Assembly: GCF_001421355.1 (NCBI RefSeq)
Contig: NZ_LMKC01000004.1
Location: forward strand, 496,598 to 560,597
Reading direction: 5' to 3'
Length of the DNA: 64,000 nt
Source: Sphingomonas sp. Leaf9
GTDB taxonomy: Bacteria; Pseudomonadota; Alphaproteobacteria; Sphingomonadales; Sphingomonadaceae
Shown here in pieces: positions 56,409-64,000 of this stretch. The position numbers and the translations under genes are program-made. Under the pieces are notes generated by a model. That model saw only the letters and a list, made by a program, of their open reading frames with translations, had not been told where the DNA came from and did no database searches. How positions within the stretch are numbered: the stretch's first letter is position 1; each line of letters starts with the position of its first letter.

Positions 56409-57029
56409 TTACATGTGCGCGAAGATGTCGATTTCCGGCCAGCCGGCGATATCCAGCCGCGCGCGGTGCGGCAGGAAGTCGAAACAGGCCTGCGCCAGCG
56501 CGGTGCGCCCTTCGCGGTCGAGTCGCTTGGCCAGTTCGGTGCGCAGCGCATGGAGGAAGCGCACGTCGGACGCGGCATAGTCGCGCTGCGCATCCGACAG
56601 GACCGGGCCGCCCCAGTCGGACGATTGCTGCTGCTTGGAGATATCCTGCCCCAGCAATTCGCGCACCAGCTCCTTCAGGCCGTGACGATCGGTGTAGGTG
56701 CGCACCAGCCGCGACGCGATCTTGGTGCAGAACACCGGCGCGGCGACGACGCCCAGATAATATTCGATCGCCGCCAGATCGAACCGGCCGAAATGATAGA
56801 GCTTTACGCGGGTCTGGTCGGCCAGCACCGCCTTCAGGTTCGGCGCGGCATAGCTGCTGCCGGGGTTGAAGCGGACCAGATGCTGGTCTTCGCCGCCGTC
56901 GGACAGCTGGACGACGCACAGCCGGTCGCGCGGGGTGATGAGGCCCATCGTCTCGGTATCGACGGCGATGTCGGCGCCGGGGGCGAAGACGCCTTCGGGC
57001 AGGTCTTCTTCGTGGAAATAAACGGTCAT
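56409..57029 (-). CDS. rnd: Ribonuclease D (short form)
   Basis: The 206-residue protein has only the DEDDy 3'-5' exonuclease domain: DIAVDTETMGLI (Exo I), LYHFGRFDLAAIEYYLG (Exo II) and DAQRDYAASDVRFLHAL (Exo III with the catalytic tyrosine). The HRDC domains of full-length RNase D are absent, as is usual for the short alphaproteobacterial type. It trims tRNA and other RNA 3' ends. It sits 10 bases upstream of lptC and 9 bases downstream of the terC-like gene. Confidence 0.92.
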   Translation of the reverse strand: MTVYFHEEDLPEGVFAPGADIAVDTETMGLITPRDRLCVVQLSDGGEDQHLVRFNPGSSYAAPNLKAVLADQTRVKLYHFGRFDLAAIEYYLGVVAAPVFCTKIASRLVRTYTDRHGLKELVRELLGQDISKQQQSSDWGGPVLSDAQRDYAASDVRFLHALRTELAKRLDREGRTALAQACFDFLPHRARLDIAGWPEIDIFAHM

Positions 57030-57038
57030 GAGTGGCGC

Positions 57039-57857
57039 CTAGCCGTTGGAAGCGTTGCGCTCAATGGCTTCTCTGGCCAGGCGCTTCTTCGTCTTGGACC
57101 GGCGCGAGACGATGTTGAGCGTCTCGACCCCGGCGGAGAACGCCATGGCGGCATAGATATAGCCCTTGGGCACATGCACGCCGAAGCCGTCGGCGATCAG
57201 CACCGCGCCGATCATCAGCAGGAAGCCGAGCGCCAGCATGACGACGGTCGGATTGGCGTTGATGAAGCGTGCCAGAGGATCGGCGGCGACCAGCATGATG
57301 CCGACCGTCACGATCACGGCGGCCATCATGATCGGCACCTCGTCGGTCATGCCGACCGCGGTCAGGATCGAATCGATCGAGAACACCATGTCGAGTGCCA
57401 CGATCTGCGCGATCGCCGATCCGAAGCCGAGCGCCACGCTGCCCTTCTTGTCGAGCGTATCCCCGCTCGGCTCGTCATCCATCGTGTGATGGATTTCCTT
57501 CGTCGCCTTCCACACCAGGAACAGCCCGCCCGCGATCAGGATCAGGTCGCGCCACGAAAAGGCGGTTTCGAAGGTCGGGCGACCATAGCCATCGGCCGCG
57601 CCCTGGATCCCCAGGTCGAACACCGGGTTGGTCAGCGACACGATGAACGCGATCATCGACAGCAGCAGCAGGCGCATGACCAGCGCCAGTCCGATCCCGA
57701 TTCGCCGCGCCAGTTGCTGTTGGTGCGCGGGCAGCTTGTTCGAGAGAATCGAGATGAAGATCAGGTTGTCGATACCAAGAACGACCTCCAGCACGACCAG
57801 CGTGAGGAAAGCGGCCCAGGCGGCGGGGTCGGCCAGCAGCGCGAAAATGGTATCCAT
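57039..57857 (-). CDS. TerC family integral membrane protein
   Basis: The 272-residue protein has about seven membrane helices and the TerC signature [16 protein letters not shown] with aspartate, plus [23 protein letters not shown] with a second acidic pair. Family members export manganese or calcium or support metal-dependent secretion; tellurium resistance is only the historic name. Start is ATG 57857. It appears to lead the chain terC, rnd, lptC, lptA, lptB, rpoN, and is divergent from the cold-shock gene over 207 bases. Confidence 0.92.
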   Translation of the reverse strand: MDTIFALLADPAAWAAFLTLVVLEVVLGIDNLIFISILSNKLPAHQQQLARRIGIGLALVMRLLLLSMIAFIVSLTNPVFDLGIQGAADGYGRPTFETAFSWRDLILIAGGLFLVWKATKEIHHTMDDEPSGDTLDKKGSVALGFGSAIAQIVALDMVFSIDSILTAVGMTDEVPIMMAAVIVTVGIMLVAADPLARFINANPTVVMLALGFLLMIGAVLIADGFGVHVPKGYIYAAMAFSAGVETLNIVSRRSKTKKRLAREAIERNASNG

Positions 57858-58064
57858 GGGGCGAATCTGTGCCGCTTTCGCCACAATTGTACAAGGTTCG
57901 GGACGACGAGACGCATTGTTGCGGTGAAATAGGTTTGGACCCATCGTGTTTTAGGCTATGGCAAGGAAGTGGCACCCGGTTTGGCGGTGCCCGGACACCT
58001 GCGTTTTTCGCTCGACGCTTGGGTTTACGATGAAGTTGGGCGAACCGGGAAGACGAACAGGGCA

Positions 58065-58934
58065 ATGAGTTTCGATCGAGGACGGCGCGGCGAGCGCGGT
58101 GGGCGCGGCAGGGACAAGCGCGACGGTTTTGGTGACGAAGGCGGCGGCAGCAGCTACGGCGGCGGCGGTGGCTTCGGCGGCGGCGGCTTTGGCGGCGACC
58201 GTGGTGGTTTCGGTGGCGGCGGCTTCGGCGGTGGCGATCGTGGCGGCTTCGGTGGCGGCGGTGGCTTCGGCGGCGGCGGCGACCGTGGTGGCTTCGGCGG
58301 CGGTGATCGCGGCGGCTTCGGCGGCGGCGGCGGCGGCGGTTTCCGTGGCGGTGGCGGCGGCTTCGGTGGTGGCGGCGGCGGTGGCCGCGGCATGCCCCCG
58401 CAGGTCGTTGGCGAAGCAACCGGCGTGGTCAAGTTCTTCAACGCGCAGAAGGGCTTCGGCTTCGTCGTGCGCGATGACGGCGGCGAAGACGTGTTCGTCC
58501 ACATCTCGGCCGTCGAGCAGGCGGGCCTCAGCGCCCTTGCCGAAGGTCAGCCGATGGGCTTCACCCTCGTCGATCGTGGCGGCCGCATCTCGGCGACCGA
58601 CCTCAAGATCGACGGCGAGCCGATGGAAGTCACCGGTGGCGGTGCGCCGCGCGAACCGCGTGATGCCGGCCCGCGTGGCGGTGCAGGCGGCGGCATGGGC
58701 GGCCCGCAGCGTCAGCTGACCGGCGAGCGCGCCAGCGGCGTTGTGAAGTTCTTCAACGCGATGAAGGGCTTTGGCTTCATCCAGCGCGACGATGGCCAGC
58801 CGGACGCATTCGTCCACATCTCGGCCGTCGAGCGTGCGGGTCTGCCGACCCTCAACGAAGGCGACCGGCTCGAGTTCGAGCTGGAAGTCGATCGTCGCGG
58901 CAAGCACGCAGCGGTGAACCTCAACAAGCTGTGA
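58065..58934 (+). CDS. Double cold-shock-domain protein with glycine-rich RGG/FGG N-terminus
   Basis: The 289-residue protein has a basic start (SFDRGRRGERGGRGRDKR), a glycine/phenylalanine/arginine low-complexity region (about residues 22-108, with GGFGG, DRGGFGGG and FRGGGGG repeats) and two cold-shock domains (about 118-185 and 222-289). Each domain has RNP1 KGFGF and RNP2 VFVHI or AFVHI. They bind single-stranded nucleic acids; the disordered part resembles eukaryotic RGG proteins that phase separate. Codon repeats of GGC dominate 58140-58390. A T-rich terminator follows. Start is ATG 58065. Confidence 0.93.
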   Translation: MSFDRGRRGERGGRGRDKRDGFGDEGGGSSYGGGGGFGGGGFGGDRGGFGGGGFGGGDRGGFGGGGGFGGGGDRGGFGGGDRGGFGGGGGGGFRGGGGGFGGGGGGGRGMPPQVVGEATGVVKFFNAQKGFGFVVRDDGGEDVFVHISAVEQAGLSALAEGQPMGFTLVDRGGRISATDLKIDGEPMEVTGGGAPREPRDAGPRGGAGGGMGGPQRQLTGERASGVVKFFNAMKGFGFIQRDDGQPDAFVHISAVERAGLPTLNEGDRLEFELEVDRRGKHAAVNLNKL

Positions 58935-58960
58935 GGTTCTCGCTTCGGCGATGAAAATGG

Positions 58961-58997
58961 GGCCGGCTGTCCGAAGGGATAGCCGGCCTCTTTTCGT
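58961..58997 (+). terminator. Intrinsic terminator of the cold-shock gene
   Basis: GGCCGGCT (58961-58968) and AGCCGGCC (58981-58988) pair fully around 12 bases, followed by TCTTTTCGT. It starts 26 bases after the cold-shock stop codon. Confidence 0.8.
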
Positions 58998-59162
58998 TTG
59001 GGGCGGCGTCGGGGGCCCCCGCCCGCGTGCCGTGGCGGAAGCGGAGCCTTCGCATCGGCGGGCGACGGGCCTGTTGCCGGGCGATGGCGGGGGAGGCATT
59101 CTTTGCGCCTGTTTGCGACGTCCGGTGGGATGGTCGCTACGCTATTCCGAGCGAGGATGATG

Positions 59163-59519
59163 ATGGACCGCGCAACACCCAATCTGCCATCGCGTGATTT
59201 CGCGGTGACATCGGCTTTCTATGCGAAGCTGGGGTTCGGAGAGGCGTGGCGCGATGCGGGATGGATGATCCTGACGCGGGGCGACCTGCAGCTGGAGTTC
59301 TTTCCCTGGCCCGATTTCGATCCGACGACCAGTGGCTATGGTAGCTGTCTGCGACTCGATGATGTCGACGGCTTTTATGCGGTGGCGCTGGCAGCCGGGG
59401 TGCCGGTGAAGACCACCGGTTATCCGCGACTGCAGCCGCCGGTGCCGCAAAACGGATTGCGGATCGGGGCGCTGCTCGATCCCGATTGCTCGCTGCTACG
59501 GTTGATCGGGGCGGGTTAA
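59163..59519 (+). CDS. VOC superfamily protein (glyoxalase/bleomycin resistance-like)
   Basis: The 118-residue protein has the single VOC pattern: PNLPSRDFAVTSAFYAKLGF, ILTRGDLQLEFFPWPDFDP and LRLDDVDGFYAVALAAGVPV. It resembles bleomycin-binding resistance proteins but also many small VOC enzymes of unknown function, so a resistance role is not shown. Three tandem ATG codons exist; the third has GAGG six bases upstream and is used. Confidence 0.83.
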   Translation: MDRATPNLPSRDFAVTSAFYAKLGFGEAWRDAGWMILTRGDLQLEFFPWPDFDPTTSGYGSCLRLDDVDGFYAVALAAGVPVKTTGYPRLQPPVPQNGLRIGALLDPDCSLLRLIGAG

Positions 59520-59837
59520 CGTGGGCGGTGCCCTACCCATCGAAACGGGGCCATCGTTCCGGCGAAGGCTTGGGCCGCGAGCGGCGCTTGTTCCATACCG
59601 GAATCAAGCGAACCCCGCCTGTACCGGGATCACGTTTGGGGACGGAGCGATATTCGGGTCATATCCCCTGCGTAACGGTGCGCTCGGCAAGGAATAGGCG
59701 TCGTCTGGCTGCGGATGCGGCGGGGCTGGATGGCACCATGCTTGCCGGGGCTGTCGCGTAGCGCAGACGATGCCGATCGATCTTTGCCGGTGGGGGCCAA
59801 GTGCGTCGGAGCGAATGGTCGCGGCGACATCGGATGC
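59520..59837. other. Gene-free stretch between the VOC and membrane-protein genes
   Basis: I see no credible gene, tRNA, terminator with T-run or repeat in these 318 bases. Short open frames on both strands have arginine-rich, shadow-like composition. It may hold the 3' regions of the two convergent flanking genes only. Confidence 0.5.
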
Positions 59838-60287
59838 TCAGGGCCGGGGATAGCCGAGGCGATGCGCGATCCAGCCGGTGGAAATGCCTGCACCGCAAAA
59901 GAGCAGGAATAGCAGCAAGATGTCGAAGGTGACCGACGCTTGGGTGCCATCGGTCGACAGGAAGGAAATGATCCATCCGATGATCGCGCCGGCGGCCAGT
60001 CCAAATCGCACAGCGTCGCTTCGACGTTCGCGCGCGGTTCGCATGGCAAGGTACCAAAGCGGCAAGCCAATCGCGAGGCACAGCGGAACGGCGATGATCG
60101 CTCCGAAAATCAGGTACAGGGTCAGAAACGTGACGAACGCGTCGATCTCGTACTCGCCCCGATAGACAAGACGCTGGAGCATCTCGTAGCCGAGGGAGAT
60201 GACCGAGATTTCTGCTACCGCTGCGAACGCGGCGATCGTCAGCGCGGTTGCCCGGCGCTGGAAGGAAGGGCGTGGTCTGGCCGTCAT
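59838..60287 (-). CDS. Small polytopic membrane protein, unknown function
   Basis: The 149-residue protein has four hydrophobic stretches (TIAAFAAVAEISVISLG, FLTLYLIFGAIIAVPLCLAI, VRFGLAAGAIIGWIISFL, ILLLFLLFCGAGISTGWIA) and a basic N-terminus. I do not recognise a family. It overlaps the desaturase stop by four bases (ATGA), so it is translated with a lipid enzyme and may be under the same control. Confidence 0.65.
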   Translation of the reverse strand: MTARPRPSFQRRATALTIAAFAAVAEISVISLGYEMLQRLVYRGEYEIDAFVTFLTLYLIFGAIIAVPLCLAIGLPLWYLAMRTARERRSDAVRFGLAAGAIIGWIISFLSTDGTQASVTFDILLLFLLFCGAGISTGWIAHRLGYPRP

Positions 60288-61219
60288 GACGTTGCGACCT
60301 TTCCGATACAGGGGGCGTCCATGCCGACCTGCCGCAATCCCGCACGCGGCGGCAGGTGCGCCGGTTCGTTCAGCGCGCTGACCCAGCCGATCCGCCTGAG
60401 CGCCAGCAACAGCCACCAGCCAGGATCATGCTGCCCCAGCAAAATCCCCAGCCGGGCCGATTCGGGAAAGGCATGGTGGTTGCCGTGCCATGCCTCGCCA
60501 AAGGTGATGAGCGCGGCGGCGGGCAGGTCGTGGCCCTGCACGGCGGCGCCATCGATCACCCAGCCCGCCGGGCCGGTGCGATGGGTGATGTGGCCGACCA
60601 GCCAGTGGCCGGTGACGCCGACCGCGACGCGCACCGGCACCCCCCACACCAGCCATGGCAGTCCGCCAATGCCAAGGAACAGCAGCGCCCAGGGGAGTTG
60701 CTGCGCCATCCAGCTTGCCTCCAACCAGCGCAGGAACCGATCGTCGCGCAGATAGGGTTCGGGTTCGAAGCGCGGCGGATGGGTGAGGTCGAGCCGGCAA
60801 TGCATTTGCCACCATGCATCCTTTGCCATCGGGGCGCGATGCGCGTGGAGCGGGTGGCATTCCGGCTGGCGCTGTGCCCAGTCGCGCATGTCGTGCAGCC
60901 GGACCATGCCGAGCGGCCCGGCCATGCCGACCAGCGTGCCGAGATAGACGAGCACGCGTTCGAGCCAGCTTGGCGCGACGAAGCTGCGATGGATCAGCAG
61001 CCGGTGCAGCCCGACCGAATGCCCGGCGCATAGCGTGATGCCGCTGGTCACGAGGAACAGGGCCACGCTGCCCCACGTGACGTGGAACGGCGCGAGGGCG
61101 AGTGCGGCCAGCGTCATGCCGCCGATCCACAACGACCGCATCTGGGCCCAGCGGACCTGGCCGTTCACCGCATCGCTGGTTGCGGTCGCCTTCATCCGCA
61201 GTGTCGAACCGTCACTCAT
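60284..61219 (-). CDS. Fatty-acid (acyl-CoA/acyl-lipid) desaturase
   Basis: The 311-residue membrane protein carries the di-iron histidine boxes GHSVGLHRLLIHRSF (His67, His72, His77) and GEAWHGNHHAFPES. The middle box is the HDMRDWAQR subtype, with histidines at wider spacing, typical of this desaturase branch. It introduces a double bond into acyl chains and so adjusts membrane fluidity. Start is ATG 61219 with ATG 61195 as alternative. The promoter with TTGACA at 61275-61270 is overlapped by a palindrome at 61239-61254, beside a divergent ArsR gene. Confidence 0.85.
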   Translation of the reverse strand: MSDGSTLRMKATATSDAVNGQVRWAQMRSLWIGGMTLAALALAPFHVTWGSVALFLVTSGITLCAGHSVGLHRLLIHRSFVAPSWLERVLVYLGTLVGMAGPLGMVRLHDMRDWAQRQPECHPLHAHRAPMAKDAWWQMHCRLDLTHPPRFEPEPYLRDDRFLRWLEASWMAQQLPWALLFLGIGGLPWLVWGVPVRVAVGVTGHWLVGHITHRTGPAGWVIDGAAVQGHDLPAAALITFGEAWHGNHHAFPESARLGILLGQHDPGWWLLLALRRIGWVSALNEPAHLPPRAGLRQVGMDAPCIGKVATS

Positions 61220-61238
61220 GCCGACTATCCTTCGGTAA

Positions 61239-61254
61239 TTAGGAAATAACCTAA
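61239..61254. promoter_or_regulatory. Operator-like palindrome overlapping the desaturase promoter
   Basis: TTAGG and CCTAA form a perfect inverted repeat around AAATAA. On the minus strand a consensus -35 TTGACA (61275-61270) lies 17-18 bases upstream of the -10 position, which falls inside this palindrome. It lies in the 85-base gap shared with the ArsR-type gene, so it is the natural binding site for that regulator. Confidence 0.6.
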
Positions 61255-61304
61255 ATAACGAAGCATGTTTGTCAAGCCGGCCGTTCGCGCCTATCTCCGG
61301 TCGC

Positions 61305-61625
61305 ATGCAGCGTGTGTTCGAAGCATTGGCGTCGGTACCCCGGCGCAAGATCCTTGCCTATCTGGCCCATGCGGAATTGAGCGCGGGCGAGATCGCGGCG
61401 CGGTTCGACATGTCGAAACCGTCGATTTCGCAGCATCTCTCGATCCTCGAATCGGCGGGTTTGGTCAGCAGCGAGAAGCGCGGACAGTTCGTCTATTACC
61501 GGCTGGTGCCCGACAATCTGACCAACACGCTGAACGGGTTCGTGCAGGAAGTCTGCCCGGTCAGCCGGCCGCTGAAGCGCGAAAGCGCGGCGCGGCGGGA
61601 TGGCGGGAACCCCGACGCGGGGTAG
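61305..61625 (+). CDS. ArsR-family winged-helix regulator (non-metal, SdpR-like)
   Basis: The 106-residue protein has a winged helix-turn-helix (about residues 12-66) with recognition helix SKPSISQHLSILESAGL and wing KRGQFVYYRL. The only cysteine (QEVCPV) does not form the CxC metal site, so it is unlikely to sense metals. It lies divergent from the desaturase and is the obvious candidate to control it and itself. Start is ATG 61305; a TTG further upstream is possible. Confidence 0.85.
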   Translation: MQRVFEALASVPRRKILAYLAHAELSAGEIAARFDMSKPSISQHLSILESAGLVSSEKRGQFVYYRLVPDNLTNTLNGFVQEVCPVSRPLKRESAARRDGGNPDAG

Positions 61626-61665
61626 GCGCGTTCCCCCCGGCGACGACAGCGGAGACGAATCGCCG

Positions 61666-62616
61666 ATGGGTATGGTGCAGGACGGGATGTGGACCAACGA
61701 GACGCCGGTCGCGCCGACCGATGCGTCGGGCAATTTCCAGCGGGCGGAAAGCGGGTTTCGCGACTGGCTGACCCGCGACGGATCGCCGGGGCCCGACGGA
61801 CAGGCCGGCGTACCGGCGGCGGCGGATCGCTATCACCTCTATGTCAGCCTCGCCTGTCCGTGGGCGCATCGCACGTTGGTCGTCCGCGCGCTGAAGGGGC
61901 TGGAGACACTGTTGCCGGTGACGGTCGTGGGGCCCCTGATGGGTGCGCAGGGGTGGAGCTTTGCCCAGGCGTTCGGCGGGACGGGCGATCCGGTGAACGG
62001 CGTCGATCACCTGCACCAGCTCTATACCATGGCCAGTCCGGGGATGACCGGAAAGGTCACGGTGCCCGTCCTGTGGGACAAGCAGGACCGGCGGATCGTG
62101 AACAACGAATCGTCGGAGATCATCCGGATGCTGAATACGGCGTTCGACGATCTGGGCGCGACGCCGGGCGACTTCTACCCAGAGGAACTGCGCAGCGAGA
62201 TCGATGCGGTGAACGCGCGGGTCTATGAAACCGTGAACAACGGCGTCTACCGCGCGGGCTTTGCGACGACGCAGGACGCGTATGACACGGCGGTCCATGC
62301 CCTGTTCGATTCGCTCGACTGGCTGGAGGATCGGCTGACCGGTGACTGGCTGGTCGGCGATCGGCTGACCGAGGCGGATATCCGGCTGTTCACGACATTG
62401 GTGCGGTTCGACCCGGTCTATCACGGGCATTTCAAGTGCAATATTCGCCGGCTGGTCGATTATCCACGGCTGCGCGCGCTGACCGAACGGATCGCCGCGC
62501 TGCCCGGTGTTGGCGACACGATCGACCTCGACCAGATCAAGACGCACTATTATCGCAGCCATAAAGATATCAATCCGACCGGCATCGTGCCGGCCGGGCC
62601 GGCGGTGCCGTTCTGA
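61666..62616 (+). CDS. Glutathionyl-hydroquinone reductase (Xi-class GST)
   Basis: The 316-residue protein has the Xi-class hallmark YVSLACPWAHRTLVVRALKG with Cys64, followed by TVPVLWDKQDRRIVNNESSE and the C-terminal GDRLTEADIRLFTTLVRFD. These enzymes reduce glutathionyl-hydroquinones, a thiol-repair step. The length is normal for the family. Start is ATG 61666 (MGMVQDGMW); ATG two codons on is possible. It follows the ArsR gene by 40 bases. Confidence 0.93.
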   Translation: MGMVQDGMWTNETPVAPTDASGNFQRAESGFRDWLTRDGSPGPDGQAGVPAAADRYHLYVSLACPWAHRTLVVRALKGLETLLPVTVVGPLMGAQGWSFAQAFGGTGDPVNGVDHLHQLYTMASPGMTGKVTVPVLWDKQDRRIVNNESSEIIRMLNTAFDDLGATPGDFYPEELRSEIDAVNARVYETVNNGVYRAGFATTQDAYDTAVHALFDSLDWLEDRLTGDWLVGDRLTEADIRLFTTLVRFDPVYHGHFKCNIRRLVDYPRLRALTERIAALPGVGDTIDLDQIKTHYYRSHKDINPTGIVPAGPAVPF

Positions 62617-62654
62617 ACGGTTCAGGTGCCGGCAAGCATGGGGCGAGGACAAGA

Positions 62655-63461
62655 ATGCGCATGATCCGTTGGACGTTGCCGCTGAGCCTCGCGCTCGCCA
62701 CCACCGCCGCCGTCGCACAGACCGGCGCGCCGCCCGCCGCGCATGTGCCGGTCCCGGTCGAGGCGATCGGGGCGCGGATCGTCGCGCGCTATCCGCATGA
62801 TCGCACCGCGTTCACGCAAGGGTTGGTGTGGCAGGACGGCAGCCTGTTCGAAAGCACCGGCCAGCCCGGCGTGTCCGATGTGCGGCGGGTGCGGTTGAGC
62901 GACGGCAAGGTGCTGGCGCGCACGAAGCTGCCGGGGCTGCAGTTCGGCGAGGGGCTGGCGGTCGATGGCGCGCAGCTGGTCAGCATCACGTGGCAGGACG
63001 GGATCGCGCATCGCTGGGACCGCAAGACGCTGAAATCGGTCGGTCGCGCGCGCTATTCCGGCGAAGGCTGGGGGCTGGCGAGCGATGGCAGGTCACTGAT
63101 CCTGTCGGACGGGACGCCGACCTTGCGCTTCATGGACCCCAAGACGTTCAAGGAGCAGCGGCGGGTGACGATCACCGCCAATGGCCGGCCGGTGCACAAC
63201 CTCAACGAGCTGGAGATGATCGACGGCAAGCTGTGGGGCAATATCTGGCACCGCGACTATATCGTGCGGATCGATCCGGCGACCGGCGAGGTCGATGCGC
63301 TGGTCGACCTCGCGCCGTTGCGTGCGGAACTGGGGCCGCTCGATCCGGAGGCGGTGCTGAACGGGATCGCGTGGGATGCGACGGGGAAGCGCTTGTTCGT
63401 GACGGGGAAATGGTGGCCAACGCTGTTCGAGATCGCGTTGGAGCCGGTGCCTCAGGGGTAG
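62655..63461 (+). CDS. Glutaminyl-peptide cyclotransferase (bacterial propeller type)
   Basis: The 268-residue protein has a signal peptide (WTLPLSLALATTAAVA, cut before QTGAP) and a five-bladed propeller with YPHDRTAFTQGLVWQDG, FESTGQPG, FGEGLAV and LNELEMIDGKLWGNIWHRDY, matching the bacterial glutamine cyclotransferase family. Such enzymes convert N-terminal glutamine to pyroglutamate outside the cytoplasm. It lies 38 bases after the GST gene and may be co-transcribed. Confidence 0.92.
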   Translation: MRMIRWTLPLSLALATTAAVAQTGAPPAAHVPVPVEAIGARIVARYPHDRTAFTQGLVWQDGSLFESTGQPGVSDVRRVRLSDGKVLARTKLPGLQFGEGLAVDGAQLVSITWQDGIAHRWDRKTLKSVGRARYSGEGWGLASDGRSLILSDGTPTLRFMDPKTFKEQRRVTITANGRPVHNLNELEMIDGKLWGNIWHRDYIVRIDPATGEVDALVDLAPLRAELGPLDPEAVLNGIAWDATGKRLFVTGKWWPTLFEIALEPVPQG

Positions 63462-63506
63462 GCGTATCTCCGCCTGCGCGGGGGTACGGTTTCGTGTGAC
63501 GATGCC

Positions 63507-64000
63507 TTAACTCACCAGCTTCAGCAGGGTCGCGATGAGGTCCGCCTCTGCCGCGGGCTTGTCGGTGCGGATGCGGCTGATGCGGGGGAAGCGCATGGCG
63601 ACGCCCGATTTGTGGCGTTTCGAGGCATGGATCGAATCGAACGCGACCTCCAGCACCAATGTCTTTTCCACCTCGCGTACCGGGCCGAAGCGGTTGACGG
63701 TGTGCTGGCGCACGAACCGGTCGATGTCCTTCAGCTCGGCATCGGTGAAGCCCGAATAGGCCTTGCCCACCGGCAGCAGTTCGCCGCCTTCGGCCGGATC
63801 GGCGGTCCAGCAGCCGAAGGTATAGTCGGAATAGAAGGACGAGCGTTTGCCGCTGCCGCGCTGGGCGTACATCATCACGCAATCGGCGATGAGCGGATCG
63901 CGCTTCCATTTATACCACAGCCCGACGCGGCGGCCGGCGACATAGGGGGAGTCGCGGCGCTTCAGCATGACCCCCTCGATCGCCGAATCGCGGGCGCGCG
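63507..64000 (-). CDS. ATP-dependent DNA ligase, C-terminal part (cut by window edge)
   Basis: The visible 164 residues are the end of an ATP-dependent DNA ligase: the motif EGVMLKRRDSPY at the 5' edge, the KWKRDPL motif with catalytic lysine of the nucleotidyl-transferase domain (motif V), and the OB-fold part with FPRISRIRTDKPAAEADL at the end. The 5' portion continues beyond base 64000, so the start is missing. Such ligases are secondary to NAD-dependent LigA and may act in repair. Confidence 0.88.
   Translation of the reverse strand, partial: RARDSAIEGVMLKRRDSPYVAGRRVGLWYKWKRDPLIADCVMMYAQRGSGKRSSFYSDYTFGCWTADPAEGGELLPVGKAYSGFTDAELKDIDRFVRQHTVNRFGPVREVEKTLVLEVAFDSIHASKRHKSGVAMRFPRISRIRTDKPAAEADLIATLLKLVS

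Noticed and set aside
58140..58390. CRISPR-like or tandem DNA repeat
   Set aside because: The repeats are GGC codons of a glycine-rich protein in frame, without spacers or constant unit length.
59520..59837. Short open frames between the VOC and membrane-protein genes
   Set aside because: None has a ribosome site, plausible composition or family resemblance.

Overview
The window is a 64 kb piece of high-GC chromosomal DNA from an alphaproteobacterium, most likely a Sphingomonas-type sphingomonad. The reasons are a carotenoid cluster of the nostoxanthin kind (crtY, crtI, crtB and a ring-hydroxylase candidate), the pairing of prephenate dehydratase with a membrane-anchored cytochrome c, two DsbA-like genes directly upstream of smc, lptC-lptA-lptB-rpoN in one line, a glycine-rich double cold-shock protein, MipA/OmpV and TonB-type outer-membrane proteins, and the dispersed palindromes common in such genomes. 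I see no transposase, integrase, phage gene, CRISPR array or rRNA. One tRNA (Leu, CAG) is present. The DNA is densely packed and uniform in codon use, so this is ordinary core and near-core chromosome rather than an island.

Layout. 1-3.6 kb: a GH130 glycosidase/phosphorylase and a two-domain GT4 glycosyltransferase. 3.7-10.4 kb: queF facing an iron-sulfur (6-4) photolyase, then an overlapping chain of sulfurtransferase, Cys/Met-metabolism PLP enzyme and mechanosensitive channel, then a DUF482 acetyltransferase-like gene. 10.5-15.6 kb: two large polytopic GT-C-like membrane proteins with a small coupled gene, divergent from a polyprenyl-phosphate-type GT2; together they look like a glycan assembly module of unknown product. 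15.7-27 kb: argG, an EF-hand protein, smc with two DsbA-like thiol oxidoreductases and a DciA-like DUF721 gene, then mutY, serine hydrolase and nudC in one overlapping operon, and pheA. 27-33 kb: cytochrome c, HAD phosphatase, the PLP protein YggS, a ThiE-like protein, a TonB-dependent receptor and an AI-2E family exporter. 33-40 kb: the carotenoid cluster with a LOG-family gene inserted, followed by DUF2141 and MipA genes. 40-43 kb: PPK2, tRNA-Leu, an NDUFA9-like protein and uppP. 43-49.6 kb: gltD, DUF2059 and gltB, joined by 4-base overlaps. 49.6-52.2 kb: small accessory genes and a GST. 52.4-57.9 kb: rpoN, lptB, lptA, lptC, rnd and a TerC-family gene, all on the minus strand. 58-64 kb: the cold-shock protein, a VOC protein, a fatty-acid desaturase divergent from an ArsR-type regulator, a glutathionyl-hydroquinone reductase, a glutaminyl cyclotransferase and the 3' part of an ATP-dependent DNA ligase cut by the window edge.

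The functional themes are light and oxidative protection (FeS photolyase, carotenoids, MutY, NudC, glutathione enzymes), envelope assembly (Lpt transport, UppP, GT-C/GT2 module, Dsb proteins, outer-membrane proteins) and nitrogen assimilation (GltBD, sigma-54). The most interesting non-genic signals are a 257-base nested inverted-repeat structure that fills the gap between lptB and rpoN, a clean operator-like palindrome sitting on the desaturase promoter beside the ArsR gene, and three families of dispersed intergenic palindromes. No wholly new defence or mobile system was recognised.
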